Positions 44,356 through 55,805 of a stretch of 64,000 bases of DNA are shown here, in pieces. Origin of the DNA: Flammulina velutipes (Eukaryota > Basidiomycota > Agaricomycetes > Agaricales > Physalacriaceae); contig CM022378.1 in assembly GCA_011800155.1 (NCBI GenBank), forward strand, positions 1,240,001 through 1,304,000, read 5' to 3'. Numbering within the stretch: position 1 is the stretch's first letter; each line of letters starts with the position of its first letter. A program made the translations under genes and the position numbers. The notes below the pieces were generated by a model. That model was not told the origin of the DNA. It was given only the letters and a program-made list of their open reading frames with translations, and ran no database searches.

Positions 44356-46852
44356 ATGACCACTACCATGGAGAAGGATGAAGTCGACCTGGCGCGAATG
44401 GGGTACAAGCAGGAGCTCAAGTGAGTCTTTTCGCGTTGTTGATATCATCATCTATATCTAATCATAGTATCTTTCCAGACGAGAGCTTGGACTGTTACAA
44501 AACTTTGGCGTACGCTCCTATATACTCTTACTCAATCAACCAGCTCATCTTTTCCAGGTATCATTCTCTATCATCTCCGTCATGACGGGTATTCCCTCTC
44601 TGTTCCTATTTGGTCTCGTGAGTGTCGCGTTTGATCATGTCGTGAATTCCAAGAGCTGATGTTGTCGAAGAACACAGGAGGACCTGCTGTAATGGTCTGG
44701 GGATGGGTTGTTGTGTGTACGTTCTTGAATTCAGCAGGAATTCGCACACATTCTCAAAGGTTTCTAGCTATATTCACCATGCTCGTTGGAATGGCCATGG
44801 CAGGTGCGTATTTTTTCTGTATGGCTTCCAATTAGGCTGACGATCATCAGAGGTTTGCAGGTCCGTACGCATCTCCTCTTTGACGACAACTTTATTTAGA
44901 CTCCACAGTGCCCATCCTACTTCGGGAGGACCTTACTTCTGGGCTGCTATGCTTTCTAAACCCAAGTCGGCTCCCATAGCATCTTGGATCACCGGTACGC
45001 CTTGAAAAAACCGGTCACCCGTTCGCCTCCTAAACCCTCTCGTTAGGCTGGTTCAACCTCTTGGGACAAGTGGCCGTCACCACCGGAATCAGGTGCGCCA
45101 ATTCTCTCACTATTCGCCACCACATATACCCAAGCCCTTCCTAGCTTTGGATGCGCCAGTTTCATATCCACAGTATCCACGTTCAAAACGGGTTTTGTAC
45201 CCAACGAAAAAACCCAGATCGGTGTCTACGCCGCTGTTCTAGTTAGCCAAGGACTCATCAACACTTTTGGTGTCCATCTTCTCCATCATCTCAACAATAT
45301 ATCGGTGTGGTGGCATGCGCTCGGTACAGTTTCTGTCGTTGTCGCGATTCTCGCAAAGGCGCCATCGCGTCAGCCAGCCAGCTTCGTATTTACACAGTTC
45401 ATTGACGGAACCGGAGGATGGGGTGATCGTGCTAGCCATGCATATGTAGTTGTCATCGGTGTATGTTCTCATTAATGGTGTGTCTACCTGAACTAACACC
45501 AGTTTTTGAATAGATTCTCATGGCCCAGGTAGGCGCTTAGCGTTGTCAGTCGTGCAGGTATAACTCACTTACACGCCAACTTTAGTATACCCTCACAGGT
45601 ACGTCTTACAACTACATTACTCAGTGATTTATCTGACCGTTATACAGGCTTCGATGCTAGTGCTCACGTATGCATCTTACGGACATCCATGTTGATTCAA
45701 TAGTAACATCATTCCAGATGACTGAAGAAACACGCGACGCAGCGATGTCTGGAAGTATAGGCATCGTCATGGCTATCGGTGTCTCCGCGTTCTTGGGATG
45801 GTTCCTACTCCTTGGACTCTTGTTCTCCATCCAGGACCTTGACGCTACTGTCAACTCATCGACTGGCCAGCCCGTCGCCCAGATCTTCATCGACACCGTT
45901 GGCGAAAGTGGTGCTATTGCCCTCATGGTGCGGTCTTTGGCAAATCAACATTCTTGCCCTAATTGAATTATTGATAGGTGGTGGTCATCGGATGCATGTT
46001 CTTCTGCGGGTATGTAGATACGGCATTCTAAATCAGGCGACACAAACTAAAGTCGCTACATCTTTCAGGACATTCTCTATCACTTCAAACTCGCGCATGA
46101 TGTACGCGTTCGCCCGTGATGGTGGTGTACCGGCCTCGAAATTCTTCGCCAACGTCAACGCCAAATGGAGTTCACCGATACGGGCAGGTCGGAATTTACC
46201 TGCAGTCTACTGATAGTTGTACTAAAGCATGTTACAGTCTGGCTGGCATGTACGCTAAGTTTCATTCTTGGCTTGCCCAGTTTAGGCAGCTCGGTGGCGT
46301 TCTCTGCCGCTACCTCTATTGCAACCATTGGATTGTACATATCTTACGGTGAGTCGTGGTCAACGGAGCTTTGAGCATTTTCAATTCAACTCTTATCTTA
46401 GCCATTCCTATTTTCCTGCGTGTTTTGAACCGCGATAAGTTCGTCCGGGGACCATTCCACCTTGGGTCGTTCTCGTACCCCGTTGCTGTTATCGCAGTGA
46501 CGTGGATTGCATTTATCTCTATCGCTTTCATTCTTCCTCAAGTCAACGTAAGTACCTCAGCAACGAAACAACATTCCAACGCTTACGCTTTCCGTAGCCC
46601 GTTGACTCACAGACGTTCAACTACTCGATTGTTGCTGTCGGGATCGTCGTACTATATAGTGTCGGATTCTGGGTGCTAAGTGCACGGAAATGGTTCACTG
46701 GACCCGTCAAACAGATTGCTGGTAAGCCTGTTCGTTTGATGTCAGAAGACTTGCCCAACCAATTCTTGATAGCTGAGGAGATGGGTATCAATGTCATGGA
46801 ACCCGCCAACGCAGAGAAATTTGAGGCGTTAGTCAAGGAGGAGTCTGCATGA
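44356..46852 (+). CDS. Amino-acid/GABA permease (APC superfamily)
   Basis: A multi-exon gene starting MTTTMEKDEVDLARMGYKQE and ending VKEESA, TGA 46850-46852, about 520 aa. Transporter hallmarks: NFGVSFSIISVMTGIPSLF (helix 1), GGPAVMVWGWVVV, AEVCSAHPTSGGPYFWAAML, ITGWFNLLGQVAVTTGI, AQYTLTGFDASAHMTEETRD (the conserved helix 6 region), FAVGDS-like GTFSITSNSRMMYAFARDGG and VFFS/NVNAKWSSPIRA. About twelve hydrophobic segments are present, with short cytosolic ends. The pattern matches fungal GABA and basic amino-acid permeases (Uga4 and Hnm1 relatives), which act at the plasma membrane with protons. The substrate cannot be fixed from the sequence. Introns are numerous and short in the 5' half, including exons of 20-40 nt. 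Confidence 0.85.
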
Positions 46853-47002
46853 GAGTGAGTAAATCAAAAGAACCGTCGTTGGCATTATTGAAATGGTTGA
46901 AGTAGGTTATAAACTAGATGTAATTGATCCAAGATGTTACAAGTCCAAGGTCATGTTGGGTATGTGTAGAATTCTTTCTTTCCCATAGGAAAGTCATGAT
47001 CA

Positions 47003-48211
47003 TCAGAACACGCTTTCACCGCCTATTGGAACTGAGTCAGATTGTTGAAAGGGCAAACAAACAAACGAACCATCTACGACGATGTCTGTGCCAGTCATGT
47101 ATTTGCCAGCGACTTTGCTGCAGAGAAGGATAATCGCGCCTACTAATTCATCGGGGCTTCCAAGACGTCCCATAGGATTCTGGCTCATCCACATTTCGCG
47201 CTCCTCTTTCAGACCTTCTCCCCGTGTCATTATCGTGTCCATGTATCCCGGACTGACGGAGTTCACTCGGATCCCGTATCTTGCCCATTCTGCAGCACTG
47301 CGCAGAGGTGAGCATCGAAAAGAGAAAATAGAAGGAGTAACTCACAGTCCGTGCGCTAGGTGTATAATCCCTGCTTTGGAAACGTTGTAATGCACCTGGG
47401 GCTGGGGAAAGTTGATGATGTGACCAGAGATGGATCCCGCAAGGACGATGGAGCCTCCGGATTCTTGGGCTATCATCTGGCTAATCGCCATTGGGTTAGG
47501 ACGCGATCTGGGCGGAGATGTGAGTTACGACATACCGTGCAGCGGCCTGTGCGCAGTACCAAGATCCAGTCAAGTTGATGTCTATTGTCCGTTGCCAGTC
47601 GTCAGGATTCATCTCGATTGCATGTTTGGCTTGGACGACGCCGGCAAAGCATAGCATCATGTGGACACCTCCCAGTTCCTTCGAAGTGGCGTCGACGGCA
47701 TTTCGCACGGAGTCTTCCTTCGAGACGTCTACTCCTTTGGTTATGATGGTGGCTTCAGGAAAGTCTTTCCGGAGTTTCTCGAGATCAGGAGATGCCATGT
47801 CGATGGATGCTTGTATGTCCAATATACAAAGCCCAGACGCGCCGTGCTCGAGCAGGGCGCGTACTGCTGCCATACCTAAACCACCGGAGCCTCCAGTGAC
47901 TGAAAGGGTTCGAGGTCAGGTGCATTCCACAACCCGCGGGCTTTTGACATACCGATGGCGTTTCCTTCAACTTGGAATCTTTGCGCTGCTCTTTCTGTGG
48001 GGACCAACTTTCGGGAAAGTTTGACAGGCGCGACCAATGGGTCGGAGCCGTTGGCCAGCTCTGTCTTGGGCTGTTCGGGAGGTTCTTTGCCTGTGCTTCG
48101 CACTTCAAGCTCCGGTACGTATCGAGAGCCTTGTCCAGATAATACGCGTCGCGTGCTTGAGAGATGTCGACACGTACGGGCCACAGTGCGAGGTCGGAGC
48201 GCTGAAAACAT
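47003..48211 (-). CDS. Short-chain dehydrogenase/reductase with a predicted mitochondrial leader
   Basis: The minus-strand start ATG 48211 gives MFSALRPRTVARTCRHLSST, rich in Arg, Ser and Thr and lacking acids, a likely mitochondrial presequence of about 25-30 residues. A ~65-residue linker precedes the Rossmann fold VTGGSGGLGMAAVRALLEHG (coenzyme motif). GVDVSKEDSVRNAV, MLCFAGVVQAKHAI, SIVLAGSISGHII, the catalytic HYNVSKAG (Tyr and Lys) and GIRVNSVSPGYMDT follow, then NPMGRLGSPDELVGAIILLC and GTDIVVDGS. These are classical SDR features of the polyol/sugar dehydrogenase type (arabinitol, sorbose or xylulose reductases); the substrate is not fixed. The final exon is uncertain: the open frame to 47003 has an unusual tail, and an intron after VDGS is possible. 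Confidence 0.8.
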
Positions 48212-49026
48212 GGGGGAATGAAGGTGATGGTACGAGCTAACCGTTACTAAGGACAACGCACACTATAAGCAAATTGGCCCGCCGTGAGGCACAAATAGAA
48301 AAACGAGGTCTGTATTTATGACGATGACATCGTCAATGATAATATCAATTGCTGCTTTGTATGGTCCGTTCCTGAATGGTTATAAAGGGACTCACGCCTT
48401 GGAGAATGATTCGGACTACACTATGTAGGGCGTGGTCCTAAAAGCCTAGGCTAGCATTTCGAACATCGAGCAGGACGTTCGCCGTCCAGATCACCAAGTG
48501 AATAACGCCACAATGAAGACCCTTGGCTAGGAATAGCCCACTTATCCCCAGCGGGCCGGCTAATGACGCATTAAAGGTGTAAGTTACGCATTGTGGCGCA
48601 GTCCCCATGGGGTACAGTGCTCCCGCAATCTCTTGGCTGGCAACAGGTGCACCACTTGCTTGTTTCATGTTCCATTTTGTGTATTGTACAGAGCGCACCT
48701 TGGTGGTTATCCATATCATCGAGGCGAGTTGTCGGGAAAAAGTGGTGTGGTCTCAATTGAAGGTAGATAATAAGTAATGGCCCACTGGCAAGTGCTTGCT
48801 GAAATCCTTTGATACCTCTTCCTAAGTAGGCATGACGCATGATATCATTTCGACTGCCCGTGGAGCCAGGGCCAAGATCCGAAGAGCTCCACCGTTCGCG
48901 TCCGGACGTAGTATATCAATGTGGCGCAACACATACTTTCTACATCTACAAATACAATGGCGATGTACACGTAAATAAAGAATATTTCACAGATACCAGG
49001 GCTATTGGAGAAGAAGAAAGTCTCGC
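48212..49026. other. Intergenic, no gene supported
   Basis: Minus frames at 48438-48719 and 48571-48840 are open but overlap and resemble no family. No repeat or RNA signal is recognised. Confidence 0.45.
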
Positions 49027-49455
49027 CTATGAGGTTAAATGGCGATTGGAATACTGAGACTTCGAAGAGGGTGCCGAGCCATCACTTGAGCCCGCCCTTT
49101 TCTTTTCAGCTCCGGAAGACTTGGGATAGACGATATTCCCCCAACGAGGAGGATGATATGCGAAATCACGGAACTTCATGTTCACAACGCAGTGAGCAGA
49201 AAGCTGAGGTAGCTCACTCGAGGTACCAATTCGGCATTCAGAACTGATACCGTTCTTCGATGACCACACATAAGAAGTTGTCGAATCGCCACTCTTCTTC
49301 TTTTTCGTTCCTGTCGAGGACGATGTAACAGGCAACCCTTCGAGACTCGAAACGGTACGCCGATTGGAAGTGCATGGATAGAGTAGACTATGCTCGACGA
49401 GGCTTTTGGAAGTGTGGCCCTGCTTTTGAGATTTTTCGAGCATTAGGCCAGACAT
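49027..49455 (-). CDS. Possible small Ser/Lys-rich protein or 3' exon, unknown
   Basis: A 142-codon frame starts MSGLMLEKSQKQG and ends YSNRHLTS. It is rich in Ser, Lys and Thr, with KKKKSGDST and SGAEKKRAGSSDGSAP, looking disordered. A splice acceptor just upstream (CTATATAG at about 49483) suggests it may be the last exon of a slightly longer gene, but I could not build a convincing first exon. It has no motif I recognise and might not be a gene. Confidence 0.3.
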   Translation of the reverse strand: MSGLMLEKSQKQGHTSKSLVEHSLLYPCTSNRRTVSSLEGLPVTSSSTGTKKKKSGDSTTSYVWSSKNGISSECRIGTSSELPQLSAHCVVNMKFRDFAYHPPRWGNIVYPKSSGAEKKRAGSSDGSAPSSKSQYSNRHLTS

Positions 49456-49792
49456 AAGATCAGCGAGACACTCCTATATAGTAAATGAGCACTGACGACG
49501 CTCCAGAAGTAATGACATACGTACGGATTGAATTGAGTCGTGGTTGAAGAACAAGAGTGCAAGTCAGACAGGGGTAGTAGGTGAGAACATGATGAAATAA
49601 TTTCTATTATGGAGTCTGGGTGACTGTAGGGGCTTGTACAACGTTATGGTGACGAAGAATTACTTCTGGGACACTCATAGGGGCTAATCTACTGTCGTCG
49701 CCTTCTTTCCATCCATGGTCAATATCCTCATGCTCGGTGATCATTGTGTGCAAAATGTATCCATAACGTTGGACGCGCCGCTAGCCGATATA

Positions 49793-52700
49793 TTAGATTT
49801 CGTATATTATGGTCTCTTCAATAAAACTCACCAATAAGGTAACCTTTGAATCACACCCGCCAATGGCATGATCGTGTATAATCGAAGCAGCATGTTCAAT
49901 GCCCGATCTTGACTGGAGGAGCGCGCAGGGAAGTGCGCATCCGCCAAGCGGGCCACGCAGTACAGTTTCAAACTTCTCGACCTTGGAGTATTGAAGTGCA
50001 GCAAGCCGACGTGGGCATTCTGTCCAGAACGAGATACTGTGAGGCCAAACATGTATTAACGCCTGTAGTCGATGATCCTCTACGTTGAAGGCCAAGATCA
50101 ACGAAAAGAACGCGTGATATATATTGTCGCCGCGGTGCAAATAGTGAATGGATTGACGAAGCCTCGACGATGATTTATACTGTGTAGCCGCGCCGGAGAT
50201 GAAAGCATTGCGGATCCCGACGATGTAGGCGCCTATCGCTGCTGCTGGTATGGCTTCACGAGCCACTCGACTATAATCGCCAAGAAGCTGTATGACATCC
50301 TCTGTTTCAATGAATTCATAAACGGGGAGGATCAAGAGACGGAAAGCGCGCTCCAAAATCCGACTCAGGAGCATCCTGTCTCGTCTGAGCAGGCTAGGGT
50401 CGACGCCAGAAGGGTTGCGAAGACGGAAAACCAGATGATTGAGGAAAGACTGGTTGTACCAGGCAGTAGAGGACAGGGGGAAAAGCTCGTCGTCGTTGGT
50501 TCGAGATGAGACTGCTATCCAGCACACTTCCACGGCAGAATTACATATCTCGCTCAGAGGTGGGTAGGAATGCATGTCAAGGAACAGCTTCGATTCGATG
50601 AATCGCCTCATCTCGCTGAATATGGCCGTTTTTTCGTGAATGCTCCACTTCAGATCATTCCTGAAGATACGCTGATCTCGTAGACAACGGACAGCGATAC
50701 GCTGGAGGACAAATAGAGGCTTTGCCTGAATCTCCGATTCCGCTAAATCCAGGTTCTCGGCGGAGATGAGAAACAGACGGCTGATAGCCAGAAGAAGGCG
50801 AACCCAAGGGGAAGATAACGGGGCCTTGTCGAGGAGATCAAACTGGGACAGCATTGGAATGAAGCGGGAAATCAGTTGCATGAATTCTTCCTGCGGCATC
50901 CAGTATCCTGCGAATGGCATACGACCAGTGCCGCGAACTCTACGTTTCCATTGATCGTCCGCATGGTGTTTGAGGAAATTGAGGTATCGCGTAATCTTGG
51001 AATCCTCGATGAGCCTAGTAATGGTTTGAAGAGGAGCGTCTCGTTGGATCTGGGAATGTGGCGAATGCCGGTGTTTCCCTTGTAGTATGTTCCATACAAT
51101 ACGCCCCCAAACTGCAGCTGGTAAACGCAAGTCTTCGGCGAAAAGGATCTTCTCCATGTCACTGGTGTCCGCGGTTGGATTGATAGATGAGAGAATTTGG
51201 CTTATGGACTCGTTCTGCCCGCTCCCAGTGTCGGGAAAGCCGCCGAGGTCCCTGAATAACTGTTCGGGTATCGAACCGAGATCCAAGAACACACAGGTGC
51301 GAAGGAATTTGGCGAATTCCTCCTCTCGCTGACTACTCTGGACCGTCAACTTTCCGTAGACTCCAAGTGCCTTTTGTACCACCGGTTGATACTCGAACAT
51401 CTTCATGGCAGCATCGATGCTATTAGATGGTAGGCCACTGATGGCGTCAAAGACTATGGGCCGCACAGTAGGGTTGAAGGAACAAGTGTCTAGCCAGTGG
51501 AGAGCGTCGATTTCGAGTTGAGATGAGGTGTCAACTTGCAGTACGTCGTGCAGTTCGATACCTGAGGATTTTGTTACACCAGGAACTTCGGCACCTGCGA
51601 CCTGCGACCGCTTTCCGTTCCACGAGCGATATTGCGTGAGCATATAGGCCCAGATGGTCCTCAAAAACGTCACAACGGGAGTTTTATACGGACATTGAGG
51701 ATCGAAAATGGCGCAGATATGGGTAATGAGATATACCAACAGCGTCAAGCCGGTGATGGCAGTGACAACCGCTGCAACACGGACTTCTCTGGACCATAAG
51801 AAGACAGCGAGTCCCCATAGGAAGAGAATCAGAGCCACATGAAGTAGTACAGGAAAGAGGCCGATGATGAGGGGAATCTGCCATTTCCTGATGCCCAAAT
51901 ACCGGTAGTGACGGATGAGGCTGCGCTCTCTGGCAGTACCAGAAGAATTAGATTCATAGCTGTATAACCATTGACGAACTAGCACCGCCATCAGCGCGGT
52001 TGACAAACTCAACGCGAGACTGGTAAACCAGATGCCATTGACCCAAACGGTGACGGGGTTCGTTTTGAAGCCATGTGCAGGATCGGGTGGCAGCGTCTCT
52101 ATCAGCGCGCCTTGCGCGGACGAAAGTGCCCCGCTTTCAACAGCATTGACTAAGCGCACAAGGAGTGTCGCTGAGATTTGAGCGTAGTCCGGCTGAAGGT
52201 CTCCCATTGTCTCCACGATGAAGGTTGACAGGATGGCAGAAAAAAGGGCAGCCTGACGATTAATGAACAATCTGAGCACGACACAAACAAAGGCGCCTAC
52301 TCACGAAGACCAGCAGCATTGAAATCGTATCTGTCCATCTCTTGATCATTTCTTTGTCAAAAATCTCACTTTCATCAAGGTAGGTTCTCCAGACGCGCGC
52401 ATTATCGCTGGCTTCTTGAAAATGTTCGTCTGGACGATATTTTTGACGATAATCCGTAAAGTCAGGTACTGCCAACTAATCAGACTGACAAAAAAACTGT
52501 CGCCAGGCTACTTACCTTTGTTTTCCATCGATGGGGGGACACCCAAGAGATCAGAAAGCTTCCAGTTGTGTAACTCGTTATCCATAGACGCCTTCTCGGA
52601 GGCGTAACTCAAGTTCCACGCAGGATGCTCATAAGGGCCCGAGGTCCCAGATATGTCAGACGAGCGCGCGCTTTGAAGATAACCATCGTCGGATGCTGCT

Positions 52701-52828
52701 TCCACCTCGATAGGTATTTCTATATCTGACGAATCATCCAATCGCTGTGTGCGCCTGCGTGGCTGCTCGTCGGACAATGTCCTGAATAATCCGAGTCCTG
52801 GGCTATTGAGGAACTCCTGCTCCATCAT
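49793..52828 (-). CDS. DUF6535-domain membrane protein
   Basis: Three exons on the minus strand. ATG 52828 opens MMEQEFLNSPGLGLFRTLSD, an acidic, Ser-rich region. A second exon carries the conserved YRPDEHFQEASDNARVWRTY start and WTDTISMLLVF. The third, 820 codons long, continues ALFSAILSTFIVETMGDLQP, PVTVWVNGIWFTSLALSLST, VRQWLYSYE and two further membrane helices. The helices with their 'LLVFA-LFSA-FIVET' wording define DUF6535, a family almost restricted to Agaricomycetes, often expanded and of unknown function. The remaining ~600 residues are helical and repeat-like (HEAT/ARM-like in feel), probably cytosolic. About 960 aa in total. No signs of damage. Nothing nearby suggests a pathway. 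Confidence 0.82.
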
Positions 52829-53139
52829 GAGAGACGAAAGGAAAGTATGTGTTGACCAGGAACAAGCTGGACCCACCGTATCAGCGAAAAGTCAGTTCTT
52901 CCATAAGGCTGCCATTGATTGATTTACATGTAACAGTCCATTATTAGACCAACAGAGACGTTACATTTGGGCGTTTCTCCAGGAGGACTAACGAACGAGT
53001 CACGTACTAGGACGAGTGCGTAGAAGAGGAGCGATTCAAATTTCCAACGTGGAAAGTTGGTTGGGCAAGCCGGCCCGGCTTTTCCCGAGACAAATCTCCC
53101 ACGTCGTCGTTACGATTAGTCGCTTTACTTCCAACCACC
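52829..53139. other. Intergenic between divergent genes
   Basis: A shared 5' region of the DUF6535 gene and the DUF4112 gene; no gene or obvious motif seen. Confidence 0.45.
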
Positions 53140-53936
53140 ATGAGCTCCCCAGACTTCAAACCTCAATGGATATGCAAGTACAGAAAACGTATGCCCATTA
53201 ATAAAAACTATTGAGCTGAAATATGAATACCAAATAGCGAAAACCCCATTTGAGGTGTGTCAACAGCCATAATGTTTGCATTGCGATTGGCTCCTGAATG
53301 CGCTTGTAGGCCCAAGACTTATACAACCACAGTACGCCCTCTATACAGCTGATGGATATCATACTCATTCTTCCCAGTTCGTACTGTGGCGTACCTACTT
53401 GATGCATCGTCTGAATGGTTCATTCCTTCCTTCCCGATATTGCAGTCTCTGCCCTCTGAGATGCATTTTGGACTGGACTCGATCATCGGGGCAGCCATAC
53501 CAGCAGGCGGAGACGCCCTTTGCTTTTTTATCGGACTATACCAGGTTCTTATCAGCATGTTCTTTGGGATCTCGTTCTACTCAGTCGGGTTAATGGTCAG
53601 CTTTTTTCATTATTATCGCGGGCATGATGAAGACTAATTACTCACAGCTTCTGTATATCCTTGCGGACGCGTTCATTGGGATCATCCCGTTCATCGGGGA
53701 TTTACTTGACGTGGCCTTCAAAGCCAACATTTACAATCTAAGAATTCTGGAGAAGGAGCTAAAGAAGAGCAGATGGGCTCCAGTGGTGTGTCTCAGTTCA
53801 ATTTGGTAATAGACTACATTGACGTTCTCTTGCGCCACAGGTCATCATCCCGAAGTCGACAGAATGGATCCCCAAGTCTCGTAGCAGCACTAAAGGGACA
53901 TCTTGGAAGAATTTATTTGGATTCGGAAGGAGCTAG
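53140..53936 (+). CDS. DUF4112 family membrane protein
   Basis: The likely start is MSSPDFKPQWICKYRKR at 53140. Short middle exons between about 53160 and 53360 are not resolved with certainty. The confident part reads RTVAYLLDASSEWFIP, MHFGLDSIIGAAIPAGGDAL, FFIGLYQVLISMFFG, LLYILADAFIGIIPFIGDLL and DVAFKANIYNLRILEKELKK, then a basic Ser-rich tail ending FGFGRS, TAG 53934-53936. The 'LD..IG..IP.GGDA' and 'GIIPFIGDLLDVAFKAN..N' pair is diagnostic of DUF4112, found in bacteria and fungi, with two membrane segments and unknown function. About 175-190 aa. Confidence 0.75.
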
Positions 53937-54236
53937 TAGAAGGCTAAAGGTGTACCTTTCAAGCTGAGATGTCGGCGTGTCGACCTGTATCATGATAATA
54001 ACGAATTTTGTACTGATAACTTGTAAAACTAGGCATCGAGTTTTGTAATTGCTCCTTGTCGGTCTCGCGAGGAATCTCGAAAACAACCCCCCATACGGAT
54101 TTCTTCCTCAGTGACATAACTTCGGCGTCATGAAACAAGGCGCGAGCGCGATGAATGACGTTGGATCGGGGTCTTACAGTAGTGTGGGTGCCACTCTATT
54201 TTTAACAGGCCAGTGCACCAACGATTCATCCTTACC

Positions 54237-54886
54237 ATGCCCCACGAAATGTCGCAAAGCGAAGGCACTCTCAAAGATTCGGTTTGCGTTGTCGTCGGTG
54301 GTGGAACAGGAATCGCAATGGCCATCTCCAAAACACTTGCAGATCGTGGCGCGCGCGTGTACTTTACTGCCCATCCACAGGATGTTCTCGATCAGGCTCT
54401 ACCCGCCCTTCATATCAATGTCCAAGGCAAACTGGTTGGATTACCCTGCGATATCACCAACAAGAAATCCATACGCGAGCTCAGCGAAGCTATCAGGATC
54501 AAAGAAGGGAGACTTGACGTGCTCGTCAATGCCTCACATGCAGACGTGAAGGTTAAAGTGTGAGTGTGGTTCTCAAGTGCCCGCTCTGATGAATCTGGAC
54601 AGAACGAACATGCGTGGATTGGCTCCTATCAAACCAACGTCCTTGGGTATAGATTCCCTATTCTCGTGCGAGTCGTTCAATTGATACACTTCCCAGGACT
54701 TTATTGGTCACTGCGGGTCTACTGCCTTTGATGTCGCAAGGCGCATCCGTCTTGAATGTTCTCCCATATGACAAGATCCCGTTACAAGGCCACGATGTTC
54801 AACACCTGAGCTCACTGCTAGCCAACACACTGAGGAGATCCGCCCAACTGTTAACGTTGAAGACCATCGAAGTTGGATGTAGATAG
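54237..54886 (+). CDS. Degenerate short-chain dehydrogenase, catalytic Tyr/Lys missing
   Basis: Three exons rebuild MPHEMSQSEGTLKDSVCVVV, then GGGTGIAMAISKTLADRGAR (a modified coenzyme motif), CDITNKKSIRELSEA, GRLDVLVNASHADVK, HAWIGSYQTNVLGT, LVTAGLLPLMSQGASVLNVL and a C-terminus LSSLLANTLRRSAQLLTLKT ending VGCR, TAG 54884-54886. Order and spacing follow the SDR fold up to the helix after the active site, but the YxxxK catalytic pair is absent: the expected position reads HDVQHLSSLLA. The substrate-binding C-terminal third is also missing. It is therefore a decayed gene or a non-catalytic homologue. Confidence 0.6.
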
Positions 54887-55151
54887 CATCTGGTTCTTCG
54901 ATCAAAGATGCTTGCTGACTTCCATTCCAAAGTTAACGTGAACGGCGAAGAAAGATATGCATCTATCGCAAACCAAGCGGTCATTGTTTTAACGACCTCA
55001 AGCGCTCAGAATAAGGTATGTGATTGACATAGATGGTGCCACATTGTAGCTAAGCTCCTACAGGATCGCAACCGTTGGGAGAGAAGAGAATCGGATACAT
55101 GATTGCTAATTATACATTGATATTTGTTGCTTTGTGGTGCATCGCTCCGGG
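54887..55151. other. Intergenic
   Basis: No gene supported. The open frame continuing downstream of the degenerate SDR stop (to about 55100) may be the eroded C-terminal region of that gene. Confidence 0.4.
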
Positions 55152-55628
55152 TTAACCACCTGCAGAAACGTTATGGCAATAGCAGTATATCATCAGTGTA
55201 CACTCACGTTTCTCCACTTCCTCGACAAGCCTCAAACCATCAAACTGGACACTAACTCTCTCGTCGCCATAGTCCATGACACCGCCATACCGTAGCTGCT
55301 TCTCGGGAAGATGATACTCAGCGCCTTGCCGGCTCATCAAGTTGTAATCCTCGTCACTCCAGCCCTCTGCGTTGCACCGATCCGGCCTGGTAGTATCCGG
55401 CAGGAAGTGCGGGACGTTCACTTTGGGTTCAGTGGTTGGTTTGTCCGCCGGCGATGGTCTCCTCAAGACACCCGCTGACATATTACGAGGCTGACCGCGA
55501 AGTAGACATCGCATAGAGTGTGGTGGTCGCATATTGCGATGGTGTGTTGGTGCGGTTCGTGAGAGTCTCAGTCTGGGTTTATATTGGTGGGTTTCACATA
55601 TGACGCGGCCTGAAGGGCATGTGAGCAC
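55152..55628 (-). CDS. Hypothetical protein, possibly mitochondrial
   Basis: The minus-strand reading gives MRPPHSMRCLLRGQPRNMSA then GVLRRPSPADKPTTEPK, followed by VNVPHFLPDTTRPDRCNAEG, WSDEDYNLMSRQGAEYHLPE, RYGGVMDYGDERVSVQFDGL and RLVEEVEKRE. An Arg-rich, acid-poor N-terminus suggests a mitochondrial leader. The remaining ~80 residues are charged and have a defined-looking pattern (GWSDEDYNLMS), but I recognise no family. A final short exon may follow an intron near 55210. Confidence 0.5.
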   Translation of the reverse strand: MLTCPSGRVICETHQYKPRLRLSRTAPTHHRNMRPPHSMRCLLRGQPRNMSAGVLRRPSPADKPTTEPKVNVPHFLPDTTRPDRCNAEGWSDEDYNLMSRQGAEYHLPEKQLRYGGVMDYGDERVSVQFDGLRLVEEVEKRECTLMIYCYCHNVSAGG

Positions 55629-55805
55629 GGTCTGGAATGGGGTTTAGACAACAACATTCAGAGGATAGAAGGATAGGAAGATACACGAAAATAACCTAGA
55701 ATGAACTAGAAGTACAATAATAGATTGCACACTGATAATGAAGAGCTTCACCAAGCTCCTGGAGTCATCGAGAAATCCCCAGTCCATCCATCGGCACCAT
55801 GAAGC

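Noticed and set aside
48438..48840. Two minus-strand frames with a hydrophobic patch
   Set aside because: They overlap each other in different frames and give no recognisable protein.
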